Below, piece by piece: positions 13,303 through 24,412 of a stretch of DNA of 64,000 bases; the stretch's first letter is position 1, and each line of letters begins with the position of its first letter. The notes below the pieces were generated by a model. That model was not told the origin of the DNA, ran no database searches, and saw only the letters and a list, made by a program, of their open reading frames with translations. The DNA is taken from assembly GCF_020283565.1 (NCBI RefSeq), contig NC_060061.1, positions 24,713,362 to 24,777,361 of the forward strand, in the 5' to 3' direction. Source of the stretch: Trifolium pratense. Taxonomy: Eukaryota > Streptophyta > Magnoliopsida > Fabales > Fabaceae. The translations under genes and the position numbers were made by a program.

Positions 13303-15252
13303 TCAACTGTCTACGAGGGTTTGAAACTTCACTCTTTTTTTAACACTCCGCATTCGTTCATACCCGATACCAATCTTGCTATGCATCAACTTGATAGCCA
13401 AATCAGCATTCCCAGCTTTCCTCAATGAATGAATCATCACAGTCCTAATCTTCCCAGGTATTTCTCTACCTCTATCCACAATTCCATCGGCCAACTTACA
13501 AGCCTCCTTCACGCGACCGGCTTTACACAGCGCTCCAATCATATCTTCATAAGCCGTTTCAAGAACAACCCCCATCGGTGCAAGCTCATCCAACACTTTA
13601 CAAGCCCTTGCAACCTTCCCCGAAAGACACAGTCCAATCGAAAGAGCCCTGAAACAAGCAACATTCGGTGTTATCCCTTTATCAATCATCAAATCCCACA
13701 TCTTCAACGCCTCTTCATTCTTATGCACCCTAAAAAGCTCACTGATAAGTATGGTAAACGTGTACACAGTCTGCTCACAACCATCGTGCTCCATCCTCTT
13801 AAACAACCCAAGAGCATCATCTATCCTCCCACACTTACACAGTCCATCGATAAGTGCATTGTAGCAATACGAATCCGGGGGACATCCCTGCTCAGCCATT
13901 TCATCAAACACCTTCTGAGCTTCATCAACCCTCCCTGCCTTTCCAAGTCCATCAATCAAACTCGAATAAAACACAGCATTGACAACAACAGCATTCTCAA
14001 TACAAAAGTGAAAATAACCCAAAGCTTCCTCCACTCTCCCACTCTTACACAACCCATTAACAATAGCGCCATAAGTAACCTCATCAGGTTCAATCCCATC
14101 CATTTTCATCCTCTCAAACAACCTCAAAGCCCCATCAGAATTCCCAGTCTTCCCATAACAATCAATCAAAGCAGTGTAAACAGCCTTATTACCCTTACAA
14201 CCATTTCTAATCATATTCTCAAACAAAGCATAACCTTCTAACACCTTCCCCATCTTACAAAGCCCGCATATCACCAAACTATAACAATGAGAAGGAACTT
14301 CCAATCCTTTATCCTCCATCTCATGGTAAAGACTCAAACAAAAATCAACATCACCTTCAGCATAACAAGCCTGCATTACTGTCATATAACTAACAACATC
14401 AGGTTCCAAGTTAATTACCTCCATTTCACGAACCATATCAATCGCCTTGCGCGTTTTCCCCACTTTGCAATAACCTTTGATCAAAGTATTATAAGTAACA
14501 ACATCAGGCTTTGTTCTTCCTTCCTTCATTGCGTCGAAAACACGCTCTGCAGATTCAATGAGAGAAGAACCAACGAGTCCATTAAGAAGCGAATTGTAAG
14601 TGAAAAGACTTGGTTGAATGCTTTGCTCATTCATTCCACGCCACACCAACAGAAGCTCGTTGACCAAACCGGCATTACCGAAACTTTTAATTAGAGAATT
14701 GGCAGCTGGTGGTGTAAGAGGGAGGCGGTTACGTTGAAGTTCGGCGAAAACATTTAATGCAGCGGTTGTAGTGGTTGTGGTGGGGGAGAGTAAGAGGAGG
14801 TTGATTAGCGAAACGTAGCAATCAAGGGAATGAGAATAGTTATGTTGGTTGGAAGCCCAAGTGAAAAAACGAAGGGCGGTGTGGTGGTTGTTGATGGAAC
14901 GGAGAGTGTGGGCGACGAAGGAAGGGGAGAGTGTGACGAGGAATTGACGGCAGAAGGAATCGAGATTTGATTCCATTGTAGGGGAATTGTCGAGAAGGTT
15001 GAGGATTTGTGTGAACCATGGGGAAGGCTGGAGGTTTTGTTTAGAGGAAACGACGTCGGAGAGGTCGCAGAAAGGTTGGACGAGTTCTGGGGGAGGGAGG
15101 GATTGGGATTTGAAGGAGCGAAAGAATGAATGATGAGTTTGGAGGGGAAGGAGAAAGGAGAGTTGGATGTGTGTGATGGTTGAAAAAGGTTGTTTCAGTA
15201 GCAGCAGGGAGGGGATTCTTCTTCTCATCACTATGAATGAAGTCCACTCCAC
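13303..15252 (-). CDS. P-class pentatricopeptide repeat protein, mitochondrial
   Basis: A single uninterrupted exon of 649 residues. The N-terminus is rich in Arg, Ser, Leu and Phe with no acids in the first stretch, as in a mitochondrial targeting peptide; translation may begin at Met1 or Met9 (MRRRIPSLLLL). From about residue 180 to 620 the protein is a run of 35-residue PPR motifs with the typical core seen again and again (TYNTLIKGYCKVGKTRKAID, YNALIDGLCKCGRIDDALGL). There are no E, DYW or SMR extensions. P-class PPR proteins bind specific organelle RNAs and act in processing, stabilisation or translation; the RNA target is not known here. Length and layout resemble Arabidopsis At1g03560, from memory. 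The long plus-strand open frames opposite it are shadows. No lesions were seen and it is very probably functional. Confidence 0.95.
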   Translation of the reverse strand: MEWTSFIVMRRRIPSLLLLKQPFSTITHIQLSFLLPLQTHHSFFRSFKSQSLPPPELVQPFCDLSDVVSSKQNLQPSPWFTQILNLLDNSPTMESNLDSFCRQFLVTLSPSFVAHTLRSINNHHTALRFFTWASNQHNYSHSLDCYVSLINLLLLSPTTTTTTAALNVFAELQRNRLPLTPPAANSLIKSFGNAGLVNELLLVWRGMNEQSIQPSLFTYNSLLNGLVGSSLIESAERVFDAMKEGRTKPDVVTYNTLIKGYCKVGKTRKAIDMVREMEVINLEPDVVSYMTVMQACYAEGDVDFCLSLYHEMEDKGLEVPSHCYSLVICGLCKMGKVLEGYALFENMIRNGCKGNKAVYTALIDCYGKTGNSDGALRLFERMKMDGIEPDEVTYGAIVNGLCKSGRVEEALGYFHFCIENAVVVNAVFYSSLIDGLGKAGRVDEAQKVFDEMAEQGCPPDSYCYNALIDGLCKCGRIDDALGLFKRMEHDGCEQTVYTFTILISELFRVHKNEEALKMWDLMIDKGITPNVACFRALSIGLCLSGKVARACKVLDELAPMGVVLETAYEDMIGALCKAGRVKEACKLADGIVDRGREIPGKIRTVMIHSLRKAGNADLAIKLMHSKIGIGYERMRSVKKRVKFQTLVDS

Positions 15253-15360
15253 AATAGCGATTTATTTTCCAACTACTTAATAATAAAATATGCAATCATC
15301 AACATATAGAACATATCAAATAATTTTTCCACATTTTATACACAGAAAATCATTGGTACA

Positions 15361-15567
15361 CTAATATTCAGAGGAGGAGTTAGGATCAGAAGAAGGATAA
15401 CGGCTAGCAGTGGCAGTGATTAGGGTTCGAGAATTCTTTTGGAGATGAGAGAAATAGGGTTTAATGGAGATTTGGGGTTTCTCGATAAAAAGATAGAAAA
15501 TGCAATTGAAAATGAACAAAACCTGAGTGAATACAGAGGCGGCCGAGAAGAATAAAACCTGCGACAT
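15361..15567 (-). CDS. Small hypothetical open frame upstream of the PPR gene
   Basis: The ATG at 15567 starts MSQVLFFSAASVFTQ and the frame runs to a stop at 15361-15363 (68 codons). A good donor (ACTCAG|GTTTTG at 15523) lies after codon 15, so it could instead be the first exon of a spliced transcript. The C-terminal part is Ser- and Pro-rich (SSDPNSSSEY). I recognise no family. It ends about 110 bases upstream of the PPR start on the same strand, so it could be part of a PPR leader, a short independent gene or chance. Confidence 0.2.
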   Translation of the reverse strand: MSQVLFFSAASVFTQVLFIFNCIFYLFIEKPQISIKPYFSHLQKNSRTLITATASRYPSSDPNSSSEY

Positions 15568-15749
15568 GAAGGAGAAGGGCGGAGGTGGCGGTTCTCTCAA
15601 AATTTTCTGTATAATATTATTTAAAATTAAATATATAAATGAGCAGTATATAAAATAACTAAAATCGATAATGATAAATAATTAACATTTAAATTACTCA
15701 AAATAAACAAACAAGTGACAATACATATTAAGTTAAGTATTATCTAGAA

Positions 15750-15835
15750 AGGGTGAGATGGGTAGCTCAATTGGTTAAGCTAGTTGAGCTAAGAGTTAAG
15801 AAGTTTGAGGTCCAGGGTTTATATCGGAGAAGTAT
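15750..15835 (+). repeat. tRNA-derived SINE fragment
   Basis: GGGTAGCTCAATTGGTTAAG resembles a tRNA head with an A box, and GAGGTCCAGGGTTTATAT resembles a decayed B box. The spacing (about 50 bases) fits a tRNA-type promoter. It is not a tRNA gene, since no cloverleaf closes. The next 100 bases carry repeated CCGATACTTCTCCGATACG motifs of unknown origin. Confidence 0.5.
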
Positions 15836-16140
15836 CCGACTTATATTTATTTATAAAAAAGTAATATTAATTGCCGATACTTCTCCGATACGTGTATCGG
15901 AAAGTATCGGACGGATATCAATATCGAGTACGTATCGGACACGAGACTTCACCATTTTTGGAGTATTGGTGCTCCACGGCATTTAATTATACTAACTATC
16001 TTTTAGGATTAAATATTTTACTGTCTAACACTTTTGTGTGGACTTACTGGGTTAGGTCTATGTCCTCAGTTTTATATATATTTCTTTTCTTTCTTTTTTA
16101 ATATAATAAAGAAATATAGACAAATGATGGGGCTGAAGCC

Positions 16141-16891
16141 CAGTGCAGCTTTGCTCCATTTCGCATAGCTCCATTTATTCCCAATTAATTGTGTATATCT
16201 ATGACATGTGGCAAACATAAAACCAAAAGCCAAGATTAAAAGGTTGAAATTAAATTTTAGTTTAATGAAAAGAGAAAAAAAATACATACACTGTTTTTCG
16301 TTCTTTTGATACAACACAAGTTTCATCATCTTCTTCCTCTCGCCATCGGTGCCACCGCCACCATTCTTTGTTCCAGCGGCGTCCCTCTCCCCTCATTGCT
16401 GGTACAACATAAGTTTTGTCTCTCCTTTTTCCTTCTCGCCATCGTCGCCCTCTCTATTTTTTCAATCACCATCGCCGCCTGTACGCTTCATCAACGGTGC
16501 TTTATATTTTAAATCTCTTTTGTCACCCTATTAAACTCAATTTTTCTATTTACACCGCACTATTGTTTTCTGCTTTTGATCAACTTTAGTCATCTACTCT
16601 TCTTTATTGGGGAAGTGGGTTGTTCTCAAATTTGTTAAAGTTGTTCTTAACTGGGTTGAAAGACAAATTGGAGAGAAAGAGTGGTGGCGTCGGCGACAAG
16701 AGGGAGATGCGTTATGTTGTTGTACGATGAGAGGAAGATCGTTTCTCTGCTTTCTTTTATTTTTTATTAAAATTAATTAATTCTCAATTTTTTAATCTCA
16801 ACCCTTGAAAACAAACTTTGTCACATGTCATAGATCTACGCAATGAATTGGGAATGAATGGAGCTATGCGAAATGGAGCAAAGCTGCACTC
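16141..16891. mobile_element. Mutator-like fold-back element with 9-bp target duplication
   Basis: GCTGAAGCC flanks the element at 16132-16140 and 16892-16900. The terminal inverted repeats begin AGTGCAGCTTTGCTCCATTT after one unmatched end base and continue CGCATAGCTCCATT, with only a few mismatches over more than 45 bases. The interior (16300-16740) is a CT-rich, gene-leader-like sequence with a few short open frames, possibly captured DNA. There is no transposase. Confidence 0.85.
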
Positions 16892-17073
16892 GCTGAAGCC
16901 TGTTTTGTCCCCTAATGTCTAGATGTTCTTCGCCTTGTTAAAAAAAAAAAACATAACCATTTCCAAAGGTTACCAAATATATATATATAAATCCAAATTA
17001 ACCAAACTACAGCCATGTCCAAAAACAAACAAACAAAAATTATCCAAAATAAATAAAGAGTAAAGCGCCAAAA

Positions 17074-17240
17074 TTATCCAAAATCTGTAACATCAAAAAC
17101 TTTAGTTACAACGTCCTTAATTGTCATAAGGACGTCATGTTTATCAGGATATTCTGCCCAAGGCAATTTCCCATCATAAACTGATACATAAAGAACTTTA
17201 GCTCTTTCCACAATATCTATGGGAAGTTCTTCCCTCGTGG
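17074..17240 (-). pseudogene. Gene fragment, family not recognised
   Basis: The minus strand encodes ELPIDIVERAKVLYVSVYDG followed by KLPWAEYPDKHDVLMTIKDV and ends VTKVFDVTDFG then TAA. Codon choice and composition look like real protein. The frame is lost upstream of about 17240, where ACCACGAGGGAAGAA follows unrelated-looking sequence. There is no start codon and no second exon that I can identify. I do not know the family. Confidence 0.35.
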
Positions 17241-17399
17241 TAGTTTCCAAAGATAGATTTTAGCTGCATTTTTTGTCGATCAACTTCAAAGTCGAGACTG
17301 CTTTGCCATTTTTGCAGTTTGTGCCATTGATTTCGCCACAACAGTCTTCAACTTCAGTTGCAAGGTAAATACTTAGGGACGGATCCCGGGGGGGGGGGG

Positions 17400-18320
17400 G
17401 GGCAGACATTGGTCAAGGCCACCATCCCCTCATATATATAAACAATATATATTATTAAGTCTCAATTATTTGTCAACAATACATTAGTTTTGTAAATTAA
17501 TATTATAATATGGTAAAAAAACATGCATAAAAAATAGTAGATATATACGGGAAGAGTAAACAATTATTTGTTTCTTAAACATATGAGATGTTATCAATAC
17601 AATGTATTGAAATTACAAAAAAAAAAAAAATGTTTCTATTATTAGTAATTTTTTGGACAAATTGACTAACAAAAAACATATTTGAGGATCAAAAATTTAT
17701 ATATAAGAATGAAAATTTCCAGCATAATTATCTTCCGTTTAATTTTTTTGTTTGAAATAGCAAATTTTTAATTAAAGAGTGAATTAGGCACAACGAGTGC
17801 TAATTCACTACAAAAACAATTTTGATACAAGTACAACACGATACAATGTTATAGTCCACCCTTTTCGCAAAGATCTAACTCTATATTAATATTGAGCCGC
17901 CAAAACTATACTAGCAAGTTACATAAGTTCATTATGTGACAGAAACAAAGCAGTACATTTAAGTCATGCTAATACAAGATAACAATTCAAGATAAACACT
18001 GCTGCAGATTTAATACACAATGCAGCAGAAAATCAAGATATTGGTCCTCACGTAATGCCACTAGGTATCTCTCGAGCTTCAGAAGCAAAAACCGCTCCCA
18101 ACCCAAGAAAATCGGGCAATGACAGTAAGAGATAAAACCAAAACATACTATTTTGACAATATGTTTGCTCACATCAGCTCCTTTGCTGCTTCTCTCGATA
18201 CTTGTACTGTTAGAATTTCATGCGCCAACAATTTCATAGCTTCTGTTTTGCATGATTTTTTGTGGGTTTCGACCATAATACAATTTCTAATTATTTTAAA
18301 CATAAAATAATCAAGTATAA
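17400..18320. other. No gene seen
   Basis: AT-rich intergenic DNA. A run of 15 G occurs at 17388-17402, just before it. Confidence 0.5.
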
Positions 18321-18843
18321 AAATTCATGAAACCATTAAACAATGTTTTTTCTTTGATTTTTCCCTCTACAAAATTGTTGAAAAAACACGAAATTTATGG
18401 CATTAGATTCGTAAAATGAAGCTTTACTAAAGTCATTTAAGTGTTCACTTCAATTTGTTGAAAATTAAGATTCAAAAAACTGACAAATAAAACAACGAAA
18501 ATGAAGAATATTTTAGTTTAGTTAAACAAAATGAAGAAGATCATTTGAAAACTTGAAGAAGAAGAAGAAGAAGAAGAAGAAGAAGAAGAAGAAGAAGAAG
18601 AAGAAGAAGAAGAAGAAGAAGAAGAAGAAGAAGAAGAAGAAGAAGAAGAAGAAGAAGAAGAAGAAGAAGAAGAAGAAGAAGAAGAAGAAGAAGAAGAAGA
18701 AGAAGAAGAAGAAGAAGAAGAAGAAGAAGAAGAAGAAGAAGAAGAAGAAGAAGAAGAAGAAGAAGAAGAAGAAGAAGAAGAAGAAGAAGAAGAAGAAGAA
18801 GAAGAAGAAGAAGAAGAAGAAGAAGAAGAAGAAGAAGAAGAAG

Positions 18844-18874
<31 letters not shown>

Positions 18875-19255
18875 TGTCACATTTCATGCAATGGGTAGAC
18901 AAGTTGTCACATTTTGGCTAATGGTGATGTTTATCGTTAATCTTGATTGATTTTAATAACATATCAAACAATTTTAGATGTTTGTAAATTTTAACATACA
19001 CAATTTATATGATTTAAACTTTCAATCCAACAGTATATTTTGTAATAAAAAAATTGTTAAAGCGTTATTAAGCGGTGTAACATTACTCAAATGTTACCCC
19101 GATGTAATTTGATCTCCCCTCATGCTTTGGTGGACATGCACTGATGACAACGTAAAATTGATTTACACAACTATCCAATAAGAAACCATCAATTCTCCAT
19201 GTAATACAAGTAAGTTTAAAATATTCATGTGATATAGCGGAATACAATATGCTGG
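18321..19255. repeat. Local duplicated block, copy 1
   Basis: The part at 18321-18554 matches 21820-22090, and the part at 18874-19255 matches 23411-23757, both in the same orientation and with scattered differences. The (GAA)n tract sits between them here. In copy 2 the same position has a short GAA-rich stretch, about 180 bases of other DNA and then a Mutator-like element. No coding region was seen. Confidence 0.8.
18555..18873 (+). repeat. Perfect (GAA)n tract of about 106 units
   Basis: An uninterrupted 319-base purine tract of GAA repeats. The three open frames across it (poly-Lys, poly-Ser, poly-Phe) are artefacts of the repeat. Long GAA/TTC tracts are known to form triplexes and to change length readily. 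Confidence 0.98.
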
Positions 19256-19257
19256 TT

Positions 19258-19400
19258 AGATACCGTTGGTAAACACGTTCTTTTGCTCCCTAGCAACTTT
19301 GTTGCATTTATGGGAAATTGTTTGAATGGTCGAATAACCCACCAGAGTAACAACACTCAAGAAGTAAAACTAAACTTACTTCAGGAGAAATAAAACTTCA
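19258..19400. repeat. Third segment of the local duplicated block
   Basis: From CGTTCTTTTGCTCCCTAGCA through ACTAAACTTACTTCAGG this matches 21580-21706 with few changes; copy 2 has an extra GGGAAAT. It therefore represents the head of a further repeat unit directly after copy 1. Confidence 0.75.
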
Positions 19401-21513
19401 CGACCGTAAAAAATCTTTGGGAGTGATCTATGGGATCGATCTATGGATCCTTGCCCTGAAAAATAAAACATCAACTCATCGCCACTTTTAGAATTGGTGA
19501 TCATTCCTCAGAGACGTTGTAACACGGTGAAATGGTTGACGGTGGGTTCATAAAAATCTGATACCAAATCAATGTTTTTAATGTTGTACCCTAAATGATC
19601 TACCATAATCTGTCTAAAAGATAAAGCATCTTTAAACCCATTATTCAAGTGAAGTTTTGGTTTCAAGTGAAGGTAGGAAAGACCTACAATGAGGGCTTGG
19701 CGACGACCTACAAGGAGGGCTTAGTGGCACATTGAGAGATAAACAAGGTCAGTGGATAAGCGATAGATCGATAATAGCAAGGTTGTCAGAACTGGACCGG
19801 TCATCGAACCGGTGAGCTTACCGATTTAAGGTTCAAATGGTCGGATCGGGGTTCAACCGGGTCAGACCATTTTTAATTAATATATAAATAATTGCTCAAT
19901 ATTTCCTAATTTCACACACTAAAAAAATAAAATTTCACAAGTGAATATAAAATAAAAACTCTAGTACATTAAACATAAAATTTCTAATTCAAACAAAATC
20001 AAAAAATACATAAAAAACTAAGTTCAATTACGCAAAATAGTACCATAACATTACAACTTAAGAACATAACAACTTAAAAACTAAAAACATATTCTACTTA
20101 GGTTGTTTTTATATTTATAAAAGTTATAAAAGCATAAAAAAAAAACATTTTTTTTATATTTTTATTGAAAATAAAATAATTACTTTTATAGAGACCAGCA
20201 TGCCTGTTTGTGTGATCCGCATTTTTTATTCCGCTAACTTATGTATGTTGCAGATTATTTTAAGTTTTTCATACATCTAATTTATTTTTTTGTAGGAATA
20301 GTTGACTTTTAAAAAACAACAAATTAATTCTCATAGAGAATACAGATAGACGGCTAACACATGTAAATTTGATTTTATTTAAATTAATTTTTGTGTACTT
20401 TTAGTTTCCATATATTTTTTTGTTTATAGTCCTCCTCATACTTCAACATATTATTAAGTTGTATTAAACAACATGAATTAATAGAACCAACATATAGAAG
20501 GACATCAACTAATTAATAGCATTAAAAAAGAGACCAATGATTTACACAAAAATGCAAGATAGAAAGTATGGATAAAAAAAAGAAAATACACCGAGGAACA
20601 TCAGACAACAATTAGTGTTGGGTTCGTTTAATTTCCGTTTGATCGCAAGAGCAATATTAAATGTTTGATGATAAAAGTGTGGGAGAAGAAGCTAGAAGCA
20701 AATAGTGTCTTACAAATTCAAAAGCGAGATAGTGAATCGGTATTGTACAGATTCCAATTCCACCCTCATCATATAGACATCGAGGTCTCTTGGTTGCACC
20801 ACATCGTCTTTATATGTGTCTCTAATTGGTTAGCCACCACGATCTCCTTCTCTATTTATTGTCGTCTCTTTTTCTCGTTATCGCCACTTCAACATTGTCG
20901 TTGTCGATGGCTCTCGTTTTTTCCTTTATACCATCTTGAAGGCAATCAAGACCAATTTTTCAACATTAGTTCAACACAATGTAACAACACATAATCCATC
21001 ATCGTTAGATTAATTTTTGCATGTAACACAATAGGGAAAAATGTAAAACAACATATTCCTCTTTTACCATGAAGAAGAAAGGCACGATGAAAAGAAAAAA
21101 ATTAAAAGAAAGAAAGACGCGGTAATGAATAAAAACAATTGTAATCCTCAAACATTGTTCAATCATTGTGGCGAGTCATACCCGTCATTTGAAACCACCC
21201 CATAGATCATGTAAAACCTGAAAGAAACACAACCATAAAAAATTAATAAAAATAGAAGTTAGCCGCCTTCCGCGCAACGACGTGCATGACGATAGCATCC
21301 TTCCCCCAATCGCTCCACCTGTGTAGTTTGCTTGTGCCAGGTTTTCAATTAGAGACATTGGGGGTTAACATAGTTTTAGAAACCATGTATGTGCAGTTAC
21401 AACGAATGATGTATTTTGAGGGTTGTGTAACTTGTAATAACCACTATTTAGTAAGGGTAAAATAGGAATAATGAAAAAGTCAGCCCAAACTCATATATCC
21501 TTTTCATATATTG
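19401..21513. other. No gene seen; contains a remnant of a GC-rich repeat
   Basis: At about 19785-19880 GAACTGGACCGGTCATCGAA and GGTTCAACCGGGTCAGACC resemble one end of the GC-rich hAT-like element at 53819-54517. The rest is AT-rich DNA. The 109-codon frame at 20665-20994 is not supported by any domain. Confidence 0.5.
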
Positions 21514-22106
21514 TTATAGATTATATGCAACAGACCGAGTCATTCTATCTGAAGTTGTTGTAAAAGCAACAACAGAGCTTGGCAAATGCGTTCTTTTGCT
21601 CCCTAGCAACTTTGTTGCATTTATGGGAAATGGGAAATTGTTTGAATGGTCGAATAAGCCACCAAAGTAACAACACTCAAGAAATAAAGCTAAACTTACT
21701 ACAGGAGGAACAAGCTTCACAATTCGCAAGAGGAACAAGCTTCTCTCTAACATGCGAGTGAGTTTCGTATGCAAGTAAACAATGTTATCTTCAACCTCTC
21801 TAACACAAGTTTTAAAGAGAAATTCATGAAAACCATAAATAATGATTTTTCTTTGATTTCTCCCTCTACAATTGTTGAAGAAACACAAATTTTATGACAC
21901 TAGATTCATAAAATGAAGATCTACTAAAGCCTTTTAAGTGCACACTTCAGTTTATTGAAAATTAAGATTCGAAAAAAAAAAAAAAAGATTGACAAATAAA
22001 AAAAAATCGAAAAATTGACAAATAAAAAAACAAAAATGAGGAATATTTCAGTTTAGTTAAAAAAATGAAGAAGTTCATTTGAAAACTTGAAGAAAAAGAA
22101 GAAGAA
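21514..22106. repeat. Local duplicated block, copy 2, left part
   Basis: This includes the segment matching 19258-19400 and the segment matching 18321-18560. It ends in a short imperfect AAGAAAAAGAAGAAGAAG run, the unexpanded counterpart of the long GAA tract. Confidence 0.75.
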
Positions 22107-22285
22107 GGTCCTCTAATAGCTCATCAAACTGATCTTGTAGAGTGAAAATTGTTCTCAATATTGGTTTATTTTATTGTTCTTTCTCTTGGTATGCTTCACC
22201 ACAAGCGTGAAATCTCTTTCAATTGAATGAAAAGAATTAGTGTAAAATTTGGTGGGTATTTTTGCAATTATACTATTTTAATATA

Positions 22286-23312
22286 GCTTTAATGCACTTT
22301 TGATCCCCCTGTTTTGAAAAACCTGAACTTTTGATCCCCTATTTTAAAAGCCAACTTTTTGATCCCCCTATTTTGAAAAATCTGAACTTTTGATCCCACT
22401 ATTTTAAAAGCCAACATTTTTATCCTTTATTTTGAAAAACCTGAAGTTTTAATCCACTATTTTAGATTTTTCTGAATTTTAGTCTCCCAACTCAATTTGG
22501 TAAGACTTATGCTGATATGTCAAGCTCATTAATGACGTGACAGTTTTCATGTTGACAAAACATTTCCATGTCATTAATATTTTTTTTAAATCAAATATTT
22601 TAAAAGTATTAAAATAATAAAATAATTAATGATAATTATAAAACAATAAAATAAGCCTCTTTACATTATATAATAATAACTAAATTTATTGATAAAAAAA
22701 AAGTAAATTAAAACTCTTGACATTATTATATAACTAAAATTCAGGAAATTAATCAAAGAAGTCAGAAAAGCAAACGTTGGTTCCCAATTTTGACACCCAA
22801 AGAAATCAAAAACACAAATTATCACGCTCGTGTTAACATCCTTCGTCCTTGTTCGCTCCCTCTCAATCGTTCATTGACTTTGTTCTCAATCGTTAACTTT
22901 TTAATGGGTAATTTACTGATTTTTTTATTATATATATGTATAGAGGTTAATTTTACCGATTTTTTAAATTATTATTAATTAATTCATTGTTTAATACTTT
23001 TAAAATATTTGATGTAAAAAAATTAAAGACATGAAAACATTTTGTCATCATGACACTATCACGTCAATAATAAGTTTGACACATCAGCAAAAATTTGACC
23101 AAATTGAGTTTGAGGACTAAAATTCAAAAAATCTAAAATATGAGGATCAAAACTTTGAGTTTTTCAAATAGGGGGATAAAAAAGTTGGCTTTTAAAATAG
23201 GAGGATCAAAAGTTCAGATATTTCAAAATAGAGGATCAAAAAGTTGGCTTTTAAAATAGGGGATCAAAAGTTTAGATTTTTCAAAATAGGGGGATCAAAA
23301 GTGCATTAAAGC
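22286..23312. mobile_element. Mutator-like fold-back element, GATCCCC family
   Basis: Inverted ends begin GCTTTAATGCACTTTTGATC and carry repeated CCCCTATTTTgAAAA...ACTTTTGAT modules. The flanks TTTTAATATA (22276-22285) and TTTTAACATA (23313-23322) are a 10-base duplication with one mismatch. The element is inserted inside copy 2 of the local duplicated block. There is no transposase. Confidence 0.8.
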
Positions 23313-23410
23313 TTTTAACATACTAGTATCGTAAACTATGTAGTATTTATATAACATAAATGATGGATAAAAATAGATGGTTATGATTAATGTCAACTCA
23401 AATGAGTCAC

Positions 23411-23757
23411 TCTACCCAATTTCATGCAATGGGTAGACAAGTTGTCGCATTTTGGCTAATGGTGATCTTTACCGTTAATCTTGATTAATTTCAATAAGAT
23501 ATCAAACGATTTTAGATTTTTGTAAATTTTAACATAAAAAATCATGATATAAATTTTCAATCCAACAGTAGATTTTGAAAGGAAAAAAAATTCGTCAACA
23601 TGTTATTAAGCGGTGTAACATTACTAAAATGTTACACCAATGTAATTTGACAATGTAAAATTGATTTACACAACCATCCAATAAGAAACCATCAATTCTC
23701 TATGTCATACAAGTAAGTTTAAAATATTCATGTGATATAGCGGAATACAATATGCTC
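23411..23757. repeat. Local duplicated block, copy 2, right part
   Basis: This matches 18874-19255, including GCAATGGGTAGACAAGTTGT, TAAGCGGTGTAACATTACT and ATGTGATATAGCGGAATACA. It lies just upstream of the NDUFB2-type gene. Confidence 0.75.
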
Positions 23758-23986
23758 ATTGGATGTTAATGTAAAACTATTTTATACTGTCGGTGCATTT
23801 TCTATTTTTTCAAGTTAAATAGATTCTATATAAAAAAAAAAAAATCAAATTAAAAGTTTAAATAGAAGGGTAAAGTTGGAATTTCAGATAACAAATACAA
23901 TAAGATCCGGTGTGGTTACAGCGAAACCAGCAGCAGCATTGCATTTGAGTTTGAGAGTGAAATCGAGCTTCGATCGATCGAGAGAG

Positions 23987-24412
23987 ATGGGTGGTGGACA
24001 TGGACATGGGCATGGCGGAACAACCTACAAAGGTGTAACAATTCATCAACCTAAGCGATGGCACACCGTCACAGGAAAAGGCTTGTGCGCTGTCATGTGG
24101 TATGTTCATTTCTATGTTCCTCTTCTCTTACCCTAATTTTTTCAATTTCTTTCATCCAATTTTCGTTATTCAGATTTTAATTCAAATTAATTGTTTTTGT
24201 TAGGTTTTGGGTTATGTATAGGGCAAAACAAGATGCTCCTGTAGTATTGGTAACACTCTCAACAATTTTCATCAACATTTTATGATTATAAATAATTGCT
24301 TGTGAAATTATTTCATTTTTATGATTGCTTGATGTATTTATTTATTCTAATTTTATCTTAGGGTTGGAGGCATCCTTGGGATGGTCATGGTGATCACGGA
24401 AGCGAGCATTAA
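23987..24412 (+). CDS. Complex I small subunit, NDUFB2 type
   Basis: Three coding exons (23987-24099, 24204-24249, 24362-24412) join in frame to 69 residues. The protein starts MGGGHGHGHGGTTYKGVTIH, contains a short hydrophobic segment around CAVMWFWVMYRAKQD and ends WRHPWDGHGDHGSEH. The His-Gly-rich N-terminus, single membrane segment, His-rich tail and length match the plant homologue of the NDUFB2 (AGGG) accessory subunit, Arabidopsis At1g76200 from memory. It is a membrane-arm subunit of NADH:ubiquinone oxidoreductase in the mitochondrial inner membrane. All introns are GT-AG (donors GTATGTTC and GTAACACT). There are no lesions. A further intron lies in the 3' UTR (donor GTACAATC at 24421, acceptor TTGGCAG at 25519). 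Confidence 0.9.

Noticed and set aside
13429..14694. Plus-strand frames of 270 and 135 codons
   Set aside because: They lie opposite the intact PPR gene, whose repeat motifs are unmistakable; they have no domains.
18518..18921. Open frames of pure Ser, Phe or Lys over 100 residues
   Set aside because: They are readings of the GAA microsatellite on both strands, not proteins.
20665..20994. 109-codon plus-strand frame
   Set aside because: No recognisable motif, low-complexity Ser/Phe/His composition, no supporting splice or promoter context.
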